Below, piece after piece: positions 52,192-60,985 of a stretch of 64,000 nt of DNA. Made by a program: the position numbers and the translations under genes. This stretch comes from Gammaproteobacteria bacterium (GTDB taxonomy: Bacteria > Pseudomonadota > Gammaproteobacteria > Burkholderiales > Rhodocyclaceae), in NCBI GenBank assembly GCA_029289265.1, contig JARFTX010000004.1, positions 45,413 through 109,412 of the forward strand. Reading direction: 5' to 3'. The first letter of the stretch is position 1, and every line of letters begins with the position of its first letter. The notes beneath the pieces were generated by a model. It made no database searches, was not told the DNA's origin, and was given only the letters and a program-made list of their open reading frames with translations.

Positions 52192-53202
52192 GTGACCATT
52201 CGCGTCGCCATCAACGGCTATGGCCGCATCGGGCGCAACGTGCTGCGCGCCCATTACGAGGGCGGCTGCCGCCACCCGATCCGCATCGTCGCGATCAACG
52301 ACCTCGGCAGCCCCGAGACCAACGCCCACCTCACCCGCTACGACAGCGTGCACGGCCCCTTCCCGCACTCGATCGCCGTCGACGGGCCGGATCTCGTCGT
52401 CGACGAGGATCCGATCCGCGTGCTCGCCGAGCGCGAACCGGCGAAGCTGCCGTGGCGCGAGCTCGGCGTCGACGTCGTGCTCGAATGCACCGGCCGCTTC
52501 ACCACCAAGGCGGCCGCCTCGGCCCACCTCGAGGCCGGCGCCGGCAAGGTACTGATCTCGGCCCCGGGCGGGGCGGACGTCGACGCGACCGTCGTGTTCG
52601 GCGTCAATCACCGCACCCTGCGGCGCGAGCACCAGGTCGTCTCGAACGCGAGCTGCACCACCAACTGCCTCGCGCCGCTCGCCTTCGCGCTGCACCGCCC
52701 GCTCGGGATCGTGCGCGGGCTGATGACGACCGTGCATTCCTACACCAACGACCAGGTGCTGATCGACGTCTATCACGACGACCTGCGCCGCGCGAGGAGC
52801 GCCACGCTCTCGATGATCCCGACCAAGACCGGCGCGGCGGCCGCGGTCGGCCTGGTGCTGCCCGAGCTCGCCGGGCGGCTCGACGGCTTTGCGATGCGGG
52901 TGCCCACGCCCAACGTCTCGTTCACCGACTTCACCTTCATCGCCGCGCGCGAAACCACCAAGGCCGAAGTGAACGACCTGGTGCGCGAGGCCGCGCACGG
53001 CGTGCTGAAAGGCATCCTCGCGGTGAACGACCTGCCGCTGGTCTCCTGCGACTTCAACCACGACCCGCATTCGAGCCTGTTCGATGCGACGCTCACCAAG
53101 GTCGACCACGATCTGGTCAAGGTCACCGCGTGGTACGACAACGAGTGGGGATTCTCCAACCGCATGCTCGACACCGCGGTGGCGATGATGGAGGCCGACT
53201 GA
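52192..53202 (+). CDS. cbbG: Glyceraldehyde-3-phosphate dehydrogenase, copy 2 (CbbG)
   Basis: 336 residues from GTG 52192, preceded by CAGGAGTAACCA. Catalytic [36 protein letters not shown]. It keeps the NAD-type Asp in [20 protein letters not shown] and resembles the ordinary betaproteobacterial GapA more than copy 1 does. The sequence [17 protein letters not shown] has neither the Leu-Pro pair of strict NAD enzymes nor a chloroplast-type Ser, so dual use is possible. pgk copy 2 starts one base after the stop. Confidence 0.95.
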   Translation: MTIRVAINGYGRIGRNVLRAHYEGGCRHPIRIVAINDLGSPETNAHLTRYDSVHGPFPHSIAVDGPDLVVDEDPIRVLAEREPAKLPWRELGVDVVLECTGRFTTKAAASAHLEAGAGKVLISAPGGADVDATVVFGVNHRTLRREHQVVSNASCTTNCLAPLAFALHRPLGIVRGLMTTVHSYTNDQVLIDVYHDDLRRARSATLSMIPTKTGAAAAVGLVLPELAGRLDGFAMRVPTPNVSFTDFTFIAARETTKAEVNDLVREAAHGVLKGILAVNDLPLVSCDFNHDPHSSLFDATLTKVDHDLVKVTAWYDNEWGFSNRMLDTAVAMMEAD

Positions 53203-53203
53203 G

Positions 53204-54523
53204 ATGACAGCACGCCCAAGCTCGCTGCCTCCGGAGGGGACGTCGACTGCCGCGGGAGCAGCCCGGCGGGAGATTCCAACGGCCGGATTTCTCCGACTGG
53301 AATCGGTGCCGCTCGCCGGCAAGCGCGTCTTCATCCGCGCCGACTTCAACGTGCCGCTCACGCCCGACGGCGCGATCGCCGACGACACGCGCATCCGCGC
53401 GACGCTCCCCGGCATCCGCCGCTGCCTCGACGCGGGCGCGGCGGTGATGGTGACCTCGCACCTGGGCCGGCCGCGCGAGGGCGCGCTCGGCCCGGCCGAG
53501 TCCCTCGCGCCGGTCGCGGCGCGCCTGGCCGAGCTCCTCGGCCGACCGGTGCCGCTCGTCACCGACTGGGTCGACGGCCGCTTCGCGCTCGCGCCGGGCG
53601 AGCTCGTGCTGCTCGAGAACTGCCGCGGCAATGCCGGCGAGAAGGCCGACGACGCGCGGCTCGCCGCGCGCATTGCGGGCTGGATCGACGTCTACGTCAA
53701 TGAAGCCTTCGGTACCGCGCACCGCAAGGAATGCACGCTGCACGCACTCGCCCTCGCCGCGCCCATCGCCTGCGCCGGGCCGCTGCTCGCCGCCGAGCTC
53801 GACGCACTCGGGCGCGCACTGGCGGCGCCCAAGCGCCCGCTGGTGGCGATCGTCGGCGGCTCCAAGGTGTCGACCAAGCTCACCATCCTCGAGCGCCTCG
53901 CCGCCCGGGTCGATGCGTTGGTCGTCGGCGGCGGCATCGCCAACACCTTCCTCGCCGCGCGCGGCCACGGTGTGGGCACCTCGCTGCACGAGCCGGACCT
54001 CGTCGAGGCGGCGCGCGCCGTCGAGCGCCGGCTGGCCGCGCGCGGCGCGCGGCTGTGGCTGCCCGAGGACGTCGTCGCGGCGGACCGCTTCGCCGCCGAC
54101 GCCAACATTGCGGTGCGTCGCGCGAGCGAGGTCCGCCCCGGCGAGATGATCCTCGACATCGGCCCGCAGGCGGCCTCCCAGCTCGCCCGACTCCTCGCGG
54201 AGGCCGGCACCATCGTCTGGAACGGCCCGGTCGGCGTCTTCGAACTGGCGCCGTTCGCCGCCGGCACGCAGGCGCTCGCCGAGGCCATCGCCGCCTCGCC
54301 CGCCTACTCGATCGCCGGCGGCGGCGACACGCTCGCCGCGATCGCCGCCTTCGGCGTCGCCGATCGCATCGACTACATCTCGACCGGCGGCGGCGCCTTT
54401 CTCGAGTTTCTCGAAGGCCGCGAACTGCCCGCGGTCGCGGCACTCGCCGCACGCACCGGCCCGGGCAGCCGCGCCATCGCATCGCGGCCCGCGACCGAGC
54501 CCGAACCCGAACTCACCAAGTAG
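53204..54523 (+). CDS. cbbK: Phosphoglycerate kinase, copy 2 (CbbK), with terminal extensions
   Basis: 439 residues versus 394 for copy 1. The extra length is an N-terminal Ser/Ala/Gly-rich stretch of about 35 residues before [18 protein letters not shown], and a C-terminal tail of about 20 residues ([10 protein letters not shown]). The core is complete: [44 protein letters not shown] couples it to cbbG. A GTG at 53308 would give a protein of normal length, so the N-terminal extension is uncertain. Confidence 0.93.
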   Translation: MTARPSSLPPEGTSTAAGAARREIPTAGFLRLESVPLAGKRVFIRADFNVPLTPDGAIADDTRIRATLPGIRRCLDAGAAVMVTSHLGRPREGALGPAESLAPVAARLAELLGRPVPLVTDWVDGRFALAPGELVLLENCRGNAGEKADDARLAARIAGWIDVYVNEAFGTAHRKECTLHALALAAPIACAGPLLAAELDALGRALAAPKRPLVAIVGGSKVSTKLTILERLAARVDALVVGGGIANTFLAARGHGVGTSLHEPDLVEAARAVERRLAARGARLWLPEDVVAADRFAADANIAVRRASEVRPGEMILDIGPQAASQLARLLAEAGTIVWNGPVGVFELAPFAAGTQALAEAIAASPAYSIAGGGDTLAAIAAFGVADRIDYISTGGGAFLEFLEGRELPAVAALAARTGPGSRAIASRPATEPEPELTK

Positions 54524-54535
54524 AGGAGAACGACG

Positions 54536-55600
54536 ATGGCGATGATTGCGCTGCGTCAGCTGCTGGACCACGCCGCCGACTACGGCTACGGGGTGCCGGC
54601 CTTCAACATCAACAACATGGAGCAGATCCAGGCGATCATGACCGCGGCCGCGCGCACCGACGCCCCGGTCATCCTGCAGGCCTCGGCCGGCGCCCGCGGC
54701 TACGCCGGCGAGGCCTTCCTGCGCAAGATGGTCGAGGCGGCGGTCGAGCAGTGGCCGGACATCCCGGTGTGCCTGCACCAGGACCACGGCGCGAGCCCGG
54801 CGGTGTGCCAGCGCTCGATCCGCTCCGGCTTCACCAGCGTGATGATGGACGGCTCCTTGCGCGAGGACATGAAGACCCCGGCGAGCTACGACTACAACGT
54901 CGAGGTCACCCGCCGCGTCGTCGACATGGCCCACGCGGTGGGCGTCTCGGTCGAAGGCGAGCTCGGCTGCCTCGGCTCGCTCGAGACCGGCCAGGCCGGC
55001 GAGGAGGACGGCGTCGGCGCCGAGGGCACGCTCGACCCCTCGCAGCTGCTCACCGACCCGGCGGAGGCCGCCGACTTCGTCGCCGCGACCGGCGTCGACG
55101 CGCTCGCGGTCGCGATCGGCACCAGCCACGGCGCCTACAAGTTCACCCGCCCGCCGAGCGGCGACATCCTCGCGATCGGCCGCATCGCCGAGATCCACCG
55201 CCGCATCCCGGCGACGCACCTGGTCATGCACGGCTCGTCGAGCGTGCCGCAGGAGTGGCTGGCGATCTTCCGCGAGTTCGGCGGCGAGATCGATCCGACC
55301 TGGGGCGTGCCGGTCGAGGCGATCGTCGAGGGCATCAAGCACGGCGTGCGCAAGGTGAACATCGACACCGACCTGCGGCTCGCCATGACCGCCGCGATGC
55401 GGCGGCTCGCCGCCGAGGCGCGCCGCGAGTTCGACCCGCGCAAGTTCTTCAAGGCCGCCCGCGACGCCGCCGCCGACATCTGCCGCGCCCGCTTCGAAGC
55501 CTTCGGCACCGCCGGCCAGGCCGGCCGCATCAAGCCGCTGCCGCTCGATGCGCTCGCCGAGCGCTACGCGCGCGGCGACCTCGCAGCCCGGACGACCTGA
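54536..55600 (+). CDS. cbbA: Class II fructose-bisphosphate aldolase, copy 2 (CbbA)
   Basis: 354 residues, equal in length to copy 1 and highly similar. [90 protein letters not shown] stands before ATG 54536. It is the last gene of the operon; a strong terminator follows 43 bp later, so cbbL/S, cbbE, cbbZ and cbbX are not part of this transcript. Confidence 0.96.
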   Translation: MAMIALRQLLDHAADYGYGVPAFNINNMEQIQAIMTAAARTDAPVILQASAGARGYAGEAFLRKMVEAAVEQWPDIPVCLHQDHGASPAVCQRSIRSGFTSVMMDGSLREDMKTPASYDYNVEVTRRVVDMAHAVGVSVEGELGCLGSLETGQAGEEDGVGAEGTLDPSQLLTDPAEAADFVAATGVDALAVAIGTSHGAYKFTRPPSGDILAIGRIAEIHRRIPATHLVMHGSSSVPQEWLAIFREFGGEIDPTWGVPVEAIVEGIKHGVRKVNIDTDLRLAMTAAMRRLAAEARREFDPRKFFKAARDAAADICRARFEAFGTAGQAGRIKPLPLDALAERYARGDLAARTT

Positions 55601-55643
55601 GCCGCATCACCCGCCGCGCCCGACTCCCAGCCCATGTGGCTTT

Positions 55644-55680
55644 CGGCCCGCCCGCCACCCGGCGCGCGGGCCGTTTTTTT
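55644..55680 (+). terminator. Rho-independent terminator of the cbb operon
   Basis: Stem cggcccgc (55644-55651) and gcgggccg (55666-55673), 14-nt loop, then seven T. It is the cleanest terminator in the window. Confidence 0.88.
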
Positions 55681-55774
55681 GCCCGGTGTTGTTCGTCGCC
55701 GACTCGACGGCCCGCAGCCACACAAGTCCTTGGCGACCGCGCTGCCGCTGGTTCGCTTCAACCCGTTCGTACCG

Positions 55775-55975
55775 CCCACCGTGACCCATTCTTGACCACC
55801 CCGTGAGGGCGAAGTGACGGCCCGCGACCAGCATCGGGTCGCGCGGGCTCGAAGCCTTTGCCTGCGATTCCGTCCCGTCACCCCACAGGAGGTTGTCATG
55901 AACACGTTCTTCTCGCGCTTCGCGCTGGCCTTGTGCGTGCCCGCACTGCTGGCCGCAGGGAGCCCCGCAATTGCG
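55775..55975 (+). repeat. Duplicated leader and signal-peptide module, copy A
   Basis: 201 bp that recur at 56852-57052 with only about 8 mismatches by eye. The unit runs from cccaccgtgacc through a GC-rich leader with the hairpin-prone gcccgcgacc...gggtcgcgcgggc, the ribosome site ACAGGAGGTTGTC, the ATG, and about 26 codons of signal peptide (MNTFFSRFALALCVPALLAA). The similarity stops at the signal-peptide cleavage region. Confidence 0.88.
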
Positions 55976-56305
55976 ATGGCGGCGCCCATCGCCGCGGCTG
56001 GCTCGTCCGAGTGGCTGCAGCGCCAATTCAGCACCGATCACGGCGCATCGCACATCGCGCGCAAGGCGGAAGGCCGGCCCGGCCGCGAGTTCGACGGCCC
56101 CGGCGCAGACCTTTCCGGCCACGCATTCTCGACGGCCTGGCTCAAGCGGCAACTCACCGGCGATCCAGGGCCGCTGGCACCGAAGGTCACGTCGGCAGCC
56201 GCGGGACCGGGACCGGATCGCGCAGCACGGCGCTCGGAACTGGCGCTTTCCGGCGCCTGGCTCAAGCGCCAATTCACGACCTCCCGGGGCCATCCGACAC
56301 TGTGA
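55898..56305 (+). CDS. Small secreted protein with three WLKRQ repeats
   Basis: 135 residues, family not recognised. Signal peptide to about residue 29. The mature part has three copies of a short motif about 40 residues apart: SSEWLQRQFSTDHG (36-49), STAWLKRQLTGDPG (78-91) and SGAWLKRQFTTSRG (118-131), separated by Pro/Gly/Arg-rich linkers. No Cys. ACAGGAGG precedes ATG 55898; a GTG at 55814 could extend it but would bury the signal peptide. It has its leader duplicated before the 56975 gene. Confidence 0.65.
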   Translation: MNTFFSRFALALCVPALLAAGSPAIAMAAPIAAAGSSEWLQRQFSTDHGASHIARKAEGRPGREFDGPGADLSGHAFSTAWLKRQLTGDPGPLAPKVTSAAAGPGPDRAARRSELALSGAWLKRQFTTSRGHPTL

Positions 56306-56322
56306 CGATCTTGGCTTCATGG

Positions 56323-56493
56323 TCAAACGCCGATCGCGACGACGCGCAATCCGGTCCCCGCCGCACGCCGCATGGCAATCCCCGGCAATGCCATGGCGGC
56401 GGGCTCGGCGCGATCGTTGAAGCGATCGCCGGCGACGTGGCCCGCTGAAATCAGGTAGAGGATGACGTTGGTGTCGAAGAACGGCCGGCTCAT
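56323..56493 (-). pseudogene. Truncated vapC-like PIN-domain toxin
   Basis: Starts MSRPFFDTNVILYLIS, the N-terminal strand of a PIN-domain ribonuclease with its first catalytic Asp (DTNV). It then breaks off into unrelated sequence and stops after 56 codons, ending GLRVVAIGV, which may be a remnant of the usual C-terminus. Full VapC proteins have about 130 residues and further acidic residues, so this copy should be inactive. Its ATG overlaps the antitoxin stop (ATGA, 56490-56493). Confidence 0.75.
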
Positions 56494-56759
56494 CGTGGCG
56501 AGCGTTCCTCGCGGTCCGCCTCGTTTGCCTCGAGACGGTCGAAGCGGAAGTCCGCGGGCAGCCGCCCGCGCAGCCGGCGCAACCGGGCGAGCAGTTCCGC
56601 GGGCCGAGGCTTGCGGGCGACCTCGAGCGTGCGCTCGCCCACCACGTGCAGCTCGATCTCCTCACCCTCACGCAGGTCGAGCGCCTGCACCACGGAGGCG
56701 GGCAAACGCACTGCGAGGGAATTGCCCCATTTCGCGACTTGCATGGCTTCTCGATCCAT
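56490..56759 (-). CDS. vapB: VapB/MazE-type AbrB-fold antitoxin
   Basis: 89 residues from ATG 56759 (84 from ATG 56744). The AbrB-like DNA-binding swapped hairpin is MQVAKWGNSLAVRLPASVVQAL followed by DLREGEEIELHVVGERTLEVARK; the C-terminal half (RPAELLARLRRLRGRLPADFRFDRLEA) is the toxin-binding tail. It is intact although the toxin gene directly downstream is broken. ATATCGATGGATCG covers the start. It lies between the two copies of the duplicated secretion module. Confidence 0.85.
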   Translation of the reverse strand: MDREAMQVAKWGNSLAVRLPASVVQALDLREGEEIELHVVGERTLEVARKPRPAELLARLRRLRGRLPADFRFDRLEANEADREERSPR

Positions 56760-56851
56760 CGATATACAGTGACGAAAAGTGTATCCACGCCCTGCTCGGC
56801 AGGCAATGAGCGGCGGCCGCCGCCAAGGGCGAGGCGATGGGTCGTCCGTCT

Positions 56852-57052
56852 CCCACCGTGACCAATTCTTGACCACCCCGTGAGGCCGATGTGACGGCCC
56901 GCGACCAGGATCGGGTCGCGCGGGCTCGAAGCCTTTGCCCGCGATTCCGTCCCGTCACCCCACAGGAGGTTGTCATGAACACGTTCTTCTCGCGCTTCGC
57001 GCTGGCCTTGTGCGTGCCCGCACTGCTGGCCGCGGCCAGCCCCGCAATTGCG
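56852..57052 (+). repeat. Duplicated leader and signal-peptide module, copy B
   Basis: Second copy of the 55775-55975 unit, offset by 1,077 bp. It feeds the open frame beginning at ATG 56975. Differences from copy A are single bases, with three clustered in the Ala codons just before the cleavage site. Confidence 0.88.
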
Positions 57053-58027
57053 GACCAGGGCATCAAGCTCTTCATGGAGAAGGCCATCGCCTTCGATCCG
57101 GTCGGCGGCACCATCACGCTGCCGCTGCACAAGGGCCGGCACGGCAGCCAGGACGTCTGGTACGTCGTGATCGATTCGTCGGACCGCGACGACGCCCGCG
57201 CGCGCGGCGTGAACTGGTCGCCCAAGCTCGCCAATGCGCTCGGCACCCCGGCGGTGCAGCACGTCAGCGAGGGCGGCTTCGGCACGATCTTCGCCGGCAC
57301 GGTGGACTTCTCGCCCGAGCACCGCGTCGTGCCCGGCCCGACCGGCTTTCCGCCCGCCGAAGGCACCGTGCCCGGCTCGGTCGGCGACGCACAGTACACG
57401 CCGCTCATCACGCGCGGCGACGGCGTCGTGCTGAACGCCCCCCAGGTCGCCAACGCCAGCGGCAAGCACGACCGCGTCGTCAGCATCGACTACGCCGGGC
57501 GGCGCGTGACGCTGTCGCTCACCCCGGGGCTCTACCACGGCAAGGGCATCCTCTACATCAGCTTCGACGCGACCGACCCGGTCGTCGCCGCGCTCGAGGA
57601 CTCGACGCTGGCGCCGCTGATGAACCACGCCCCGGGGCTCGCCTTCAGCGATCCGCGCACCTCGGCCCGCTCGGCGATCATCCCGATCGTCAATGGCCCC
57701 ACGGGGATCCTGAACCCACAGCGCCAGGGGCTGATGTCGGCGCTGCGGGGCGAGGGCTCGCCGCTCAACGTCACCGAGATCCATCCCCGCAATCGCGGCG
57801 AGATTCCGAGCTACAGCCCGCTGTGGGACGTACATCCGGCAGTGTGGACGGATGCCGCGATCGCGGCCGGCGAGCGGCGGCGCCTGGATCATCACAAGGA
57901 CGTCGTCGAGCTCGTGCGCGCGGGCAAGCTGGTCAGCGCCGGCGAGGGTCCGGCGAATCGCGAACTGGGGGGCTTGCGGGCGCTGGACGTGATCGTCAAC
58001 TGCCCGGTCGTGGCGCTGACCGACTGA
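56975..58027 (+). CDS. Secreted hypothetical protein, 350 aa
   Basis: Same N-terminus as the 55898 protein (MNTFFSRFALALCVPALLAA), with predicted cleavage near AIA-D26. The 325-residue mature part looks like a beta-rich globular domain (GGTITLPLHKGRHGSQDVWYVVID, RRVTLSLTPGLYHGKGILYISFDATDP), with a single Cys near the C-terminus. I do not recognise a family with certainty. Recurring phrases (VVLNAPQVANAS, IIPIVNGPTG, PSYSPLWDVHPAVWTD) suggest conserved members in other bacteria. No membrane anchor after the signal, so it is periplasmic or extracellular. Confidence 0.72.
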   Translation: MNTFFSRFALALCVPALLAAASPAIADQGIKLFMEKAIAFDPVGGTITLPLHKGRHGSQDVWYVVIDSSDRDDARARGVNWSPKLANALGTPAVQHVSEGGFGTIFAGTVDFSPEHRVVPGPTGFPPAEGTVPGSVGDAQYTPLITRGDGVVLNAPQVANASGKHDRVVSIDYAGRRVTLSLTPGLYHGKGILYISFDATDPVVAALEDSTLAPLMNHAPGLAFSDPRTSARSAIIPIVNGPTGILNPQRQGLMSALRGEGSPLNVTEIHPRNRGEIPSYSPLWDVHPAVWTDAAIAAGERRRLDHHKDVVELVRAGKLVSAGEGPANRELGGLRALDVIVNCPVVALTD

Positions 58028-58218
58028 CCCGCCGGCGCCGGCGTGTCCCCGCCTCGGCGGCCGGTTCGCATGCTCAACGGCATTCGGGCCGATCGCGGCG
58101 CCCCGTGAGCAAGCGGCGCGGTCGGCCGAGGCAATGCGCGGCGCGCCTCGATCGCGAACCGGTGGCCGGCGTCATCGAGGCACGCGCGAATGCGCGGGCG
58201 GCGCCTCGAGGCCGCGCC

Positions 58219-59004
58219 TCAGGCGACCTTGTCGCCGACCAGATCCCCGACCTGGGCGATGAAATACACCGGATCGAAGCTCTGCGGCAGGCGGTCGTGG
58301 ATGATGAAGTACATGAATACCGCATGCAGCGCGCCATAGCGGTAGAACAGGCCGCTCAGCACCCGCGACCACCAGGCCGGCTCACGCCGGCGCAGGCGCA
58401 GCTTGCTGCCGGCGGCGCCGAACAGGTAGCTGTAGGTCGCGCCGACGATCTGCTGCTCGGGCCGTAGCCGCCCGCGGCTCACCAGGCGCCGCGAGCGGCG
58501 CACCGCGTCGCGGATCGAGCGTGCGAGCGACAGGCCCAGCTCGCGCCCGGCGTTCTTCAGGGCGCCCGCGCGCGGTGCGGCGAGCAGCCGGTGCTTTTCC
58601 TCGAGCAGCGCATGCGCCTTGGCGAGATGCAGGGCGAGATGACCGTTCCAGGTCGGGCGGTAGAAGACGTGGCGGCTCAGGTTCACGAACAGTCGCCGGC
58701 GCGCGAGCCGCCGCACGAGCCGGTCGAACACGTCCTTGAACGAGAAGAACGGCATGGTCGCGAGCGGCATCAGCGCCGACACCGCGAACAGCCCGGCGAA
58801 CCCGAGCACCAGCGTGCGGCGTCGCAATGTCAGGCCGTCGAAGAAACCGAAGAGCCCTACGACCAGCGCGGCCAGCATCAGCAGCGCGAGCAGCGACGCG
58901 GTGGCGAGGTGGGTGAGCAGGATGCGGCGGCCGTCGCGGCTCGTCGCGATCGCTCGGGCGAAACGCAGCGCCTCGCCGCAACGGAATTTCAAGTCAGACG
59001 TCAT
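58219..59004 (-). CDS. Membrane protein of unknown function, two helices
   Basis: 261 residues. Two predicted membrane helices (about 33-54 and 66-86), then a basic cytoplasmic region rich in Arg/Leu (LVRRLARRRLFVNLSRHVFYRPTWNGHLALHLAKAHALLEEKHRLLAA). The C-terminal third contains SGLFYRYGALHAVFMYFIIHDRLPQSFDPVYFIAQVGDLVGDKVA. I do not recognise the family. ATG 59004 has no strong ribosome site. Confidence 0.6.
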   Translation of the reverse strand: MTSDLKFRCGEALRFARAIATSRDGRRILLTHLATASLLALLMLAALVVGLFGFFDGLTLRRRTLVLGFAGLFAVSALMPLATMPFFSFKDVFDRLVRRLARRRLFVNLSRHVFYRPTWNGHLALHLAKAHALLEEKHRLLAAPRAGALKNAGRELGLSLARSIRDAVRRSRRLVSRGRLRPEQQIVGATYSYLFGAAGSKLRLRRREPAWWSRVLSGLFYRYGALHAVFMYFIIHDRLPQSFDPVYFIAQVGDLVGDKVA

Positions 59005-59331
59005 CGAATAGATTTCACAGATGAATCAAGGCCCTATAGTAACCCAAGCGGAGGCGCCCCCGGGCCTCTACGGCACACTGCTCCGACACATCCAAGGTCG
59101 GCGAGTTCGCATCCGAGAATGCGCGTGCGGCGCGACCGCACGGGGAAGGCTTCTGCAGTTCGGCATCGGCCGCCCGTCGGGACACCGTTCCCGGCAGCTT
59201 GCACACCTGCGGCCGGGCGAGTCGCGTCGGCCCGCACGGCGCGCGACGAGACCGGCCTTTTCCGGCGCGGCGACACCGCGCCAGTGAACCCCCGGGACGC
59301 CGCCGCGAACGCGAACTAGAATGTAGTCACC
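59005..59331 (+). other. Intergenic region upstream of fumC
   Basis: 327 bp between two divergent genes. It includes a possible plus-strand promoter TTTCAC (59013-59018), 16 bp, TATAGT (59035-59040), far from fumC. Short frames exist on both strands but none has a ribosome site or a recognisable product. Nothing else identified. Confidence 0.5.
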
Positions 59332-60732
<1,401 letters not shown>

Positions 60733-60807
60733 CCCGATCGGGCGCCACCCGACTTGCGCCTCCTAAGTCCACTGCCGCGAAGGACACGCCCCGTGCAAGG
60801 CGGCAAA

Positions 60808-60836
60808 TTGTTGCACTGCACCAATGGCGATATGTT
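60808..60836 (+). promoter_or_regulatory. Possible promoter for the LTA-synthase-like gene
   Basis: TTGTTG (60808-60813), 17 bp, TATGTT (60831-60836), in the 253-bp gap after fumC. Both boxes are moderate matches. The leader to ATG 60986 would be about 145 nt and GC-rich. Confidence 0.35.
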
Positions 60837-60985
60837 ACGATCGCGCGCTCGTCGGCGCGCAGGCTTCCCGTCCTGTCGCAGGGACACCGTACCAGAGGTG
60901 ATCCCGATGCGGCCAAGGAACCCGCTGCTCGCCGCGCGCTCGAACACACTCGATCGGCTCGTACGTCACCCCTCTCTGGATCCGC

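Noticed and set aside
35738..55600. Assembly artefact explaining the duplicated Calvin-cycle genes
   Set aside because: The copies differ throughout in sequence, spacing and terminal extensions, and are interspersed with different genes.
48131..55600. RuBisCO, cbbX, cbbE or cbbZ within the cbb operon
   Set aside because: All frames in the operon are accounted for by cbbF, P, T, G, K and A, and a terminator follows cbbA.
55814..55897. GTG start extending the WLKRQ protein by 28 residues (and the same before 56975)
   Set aside because: The ATG has an excellent ribosome site and starts a signal peptide that the extension would mask.
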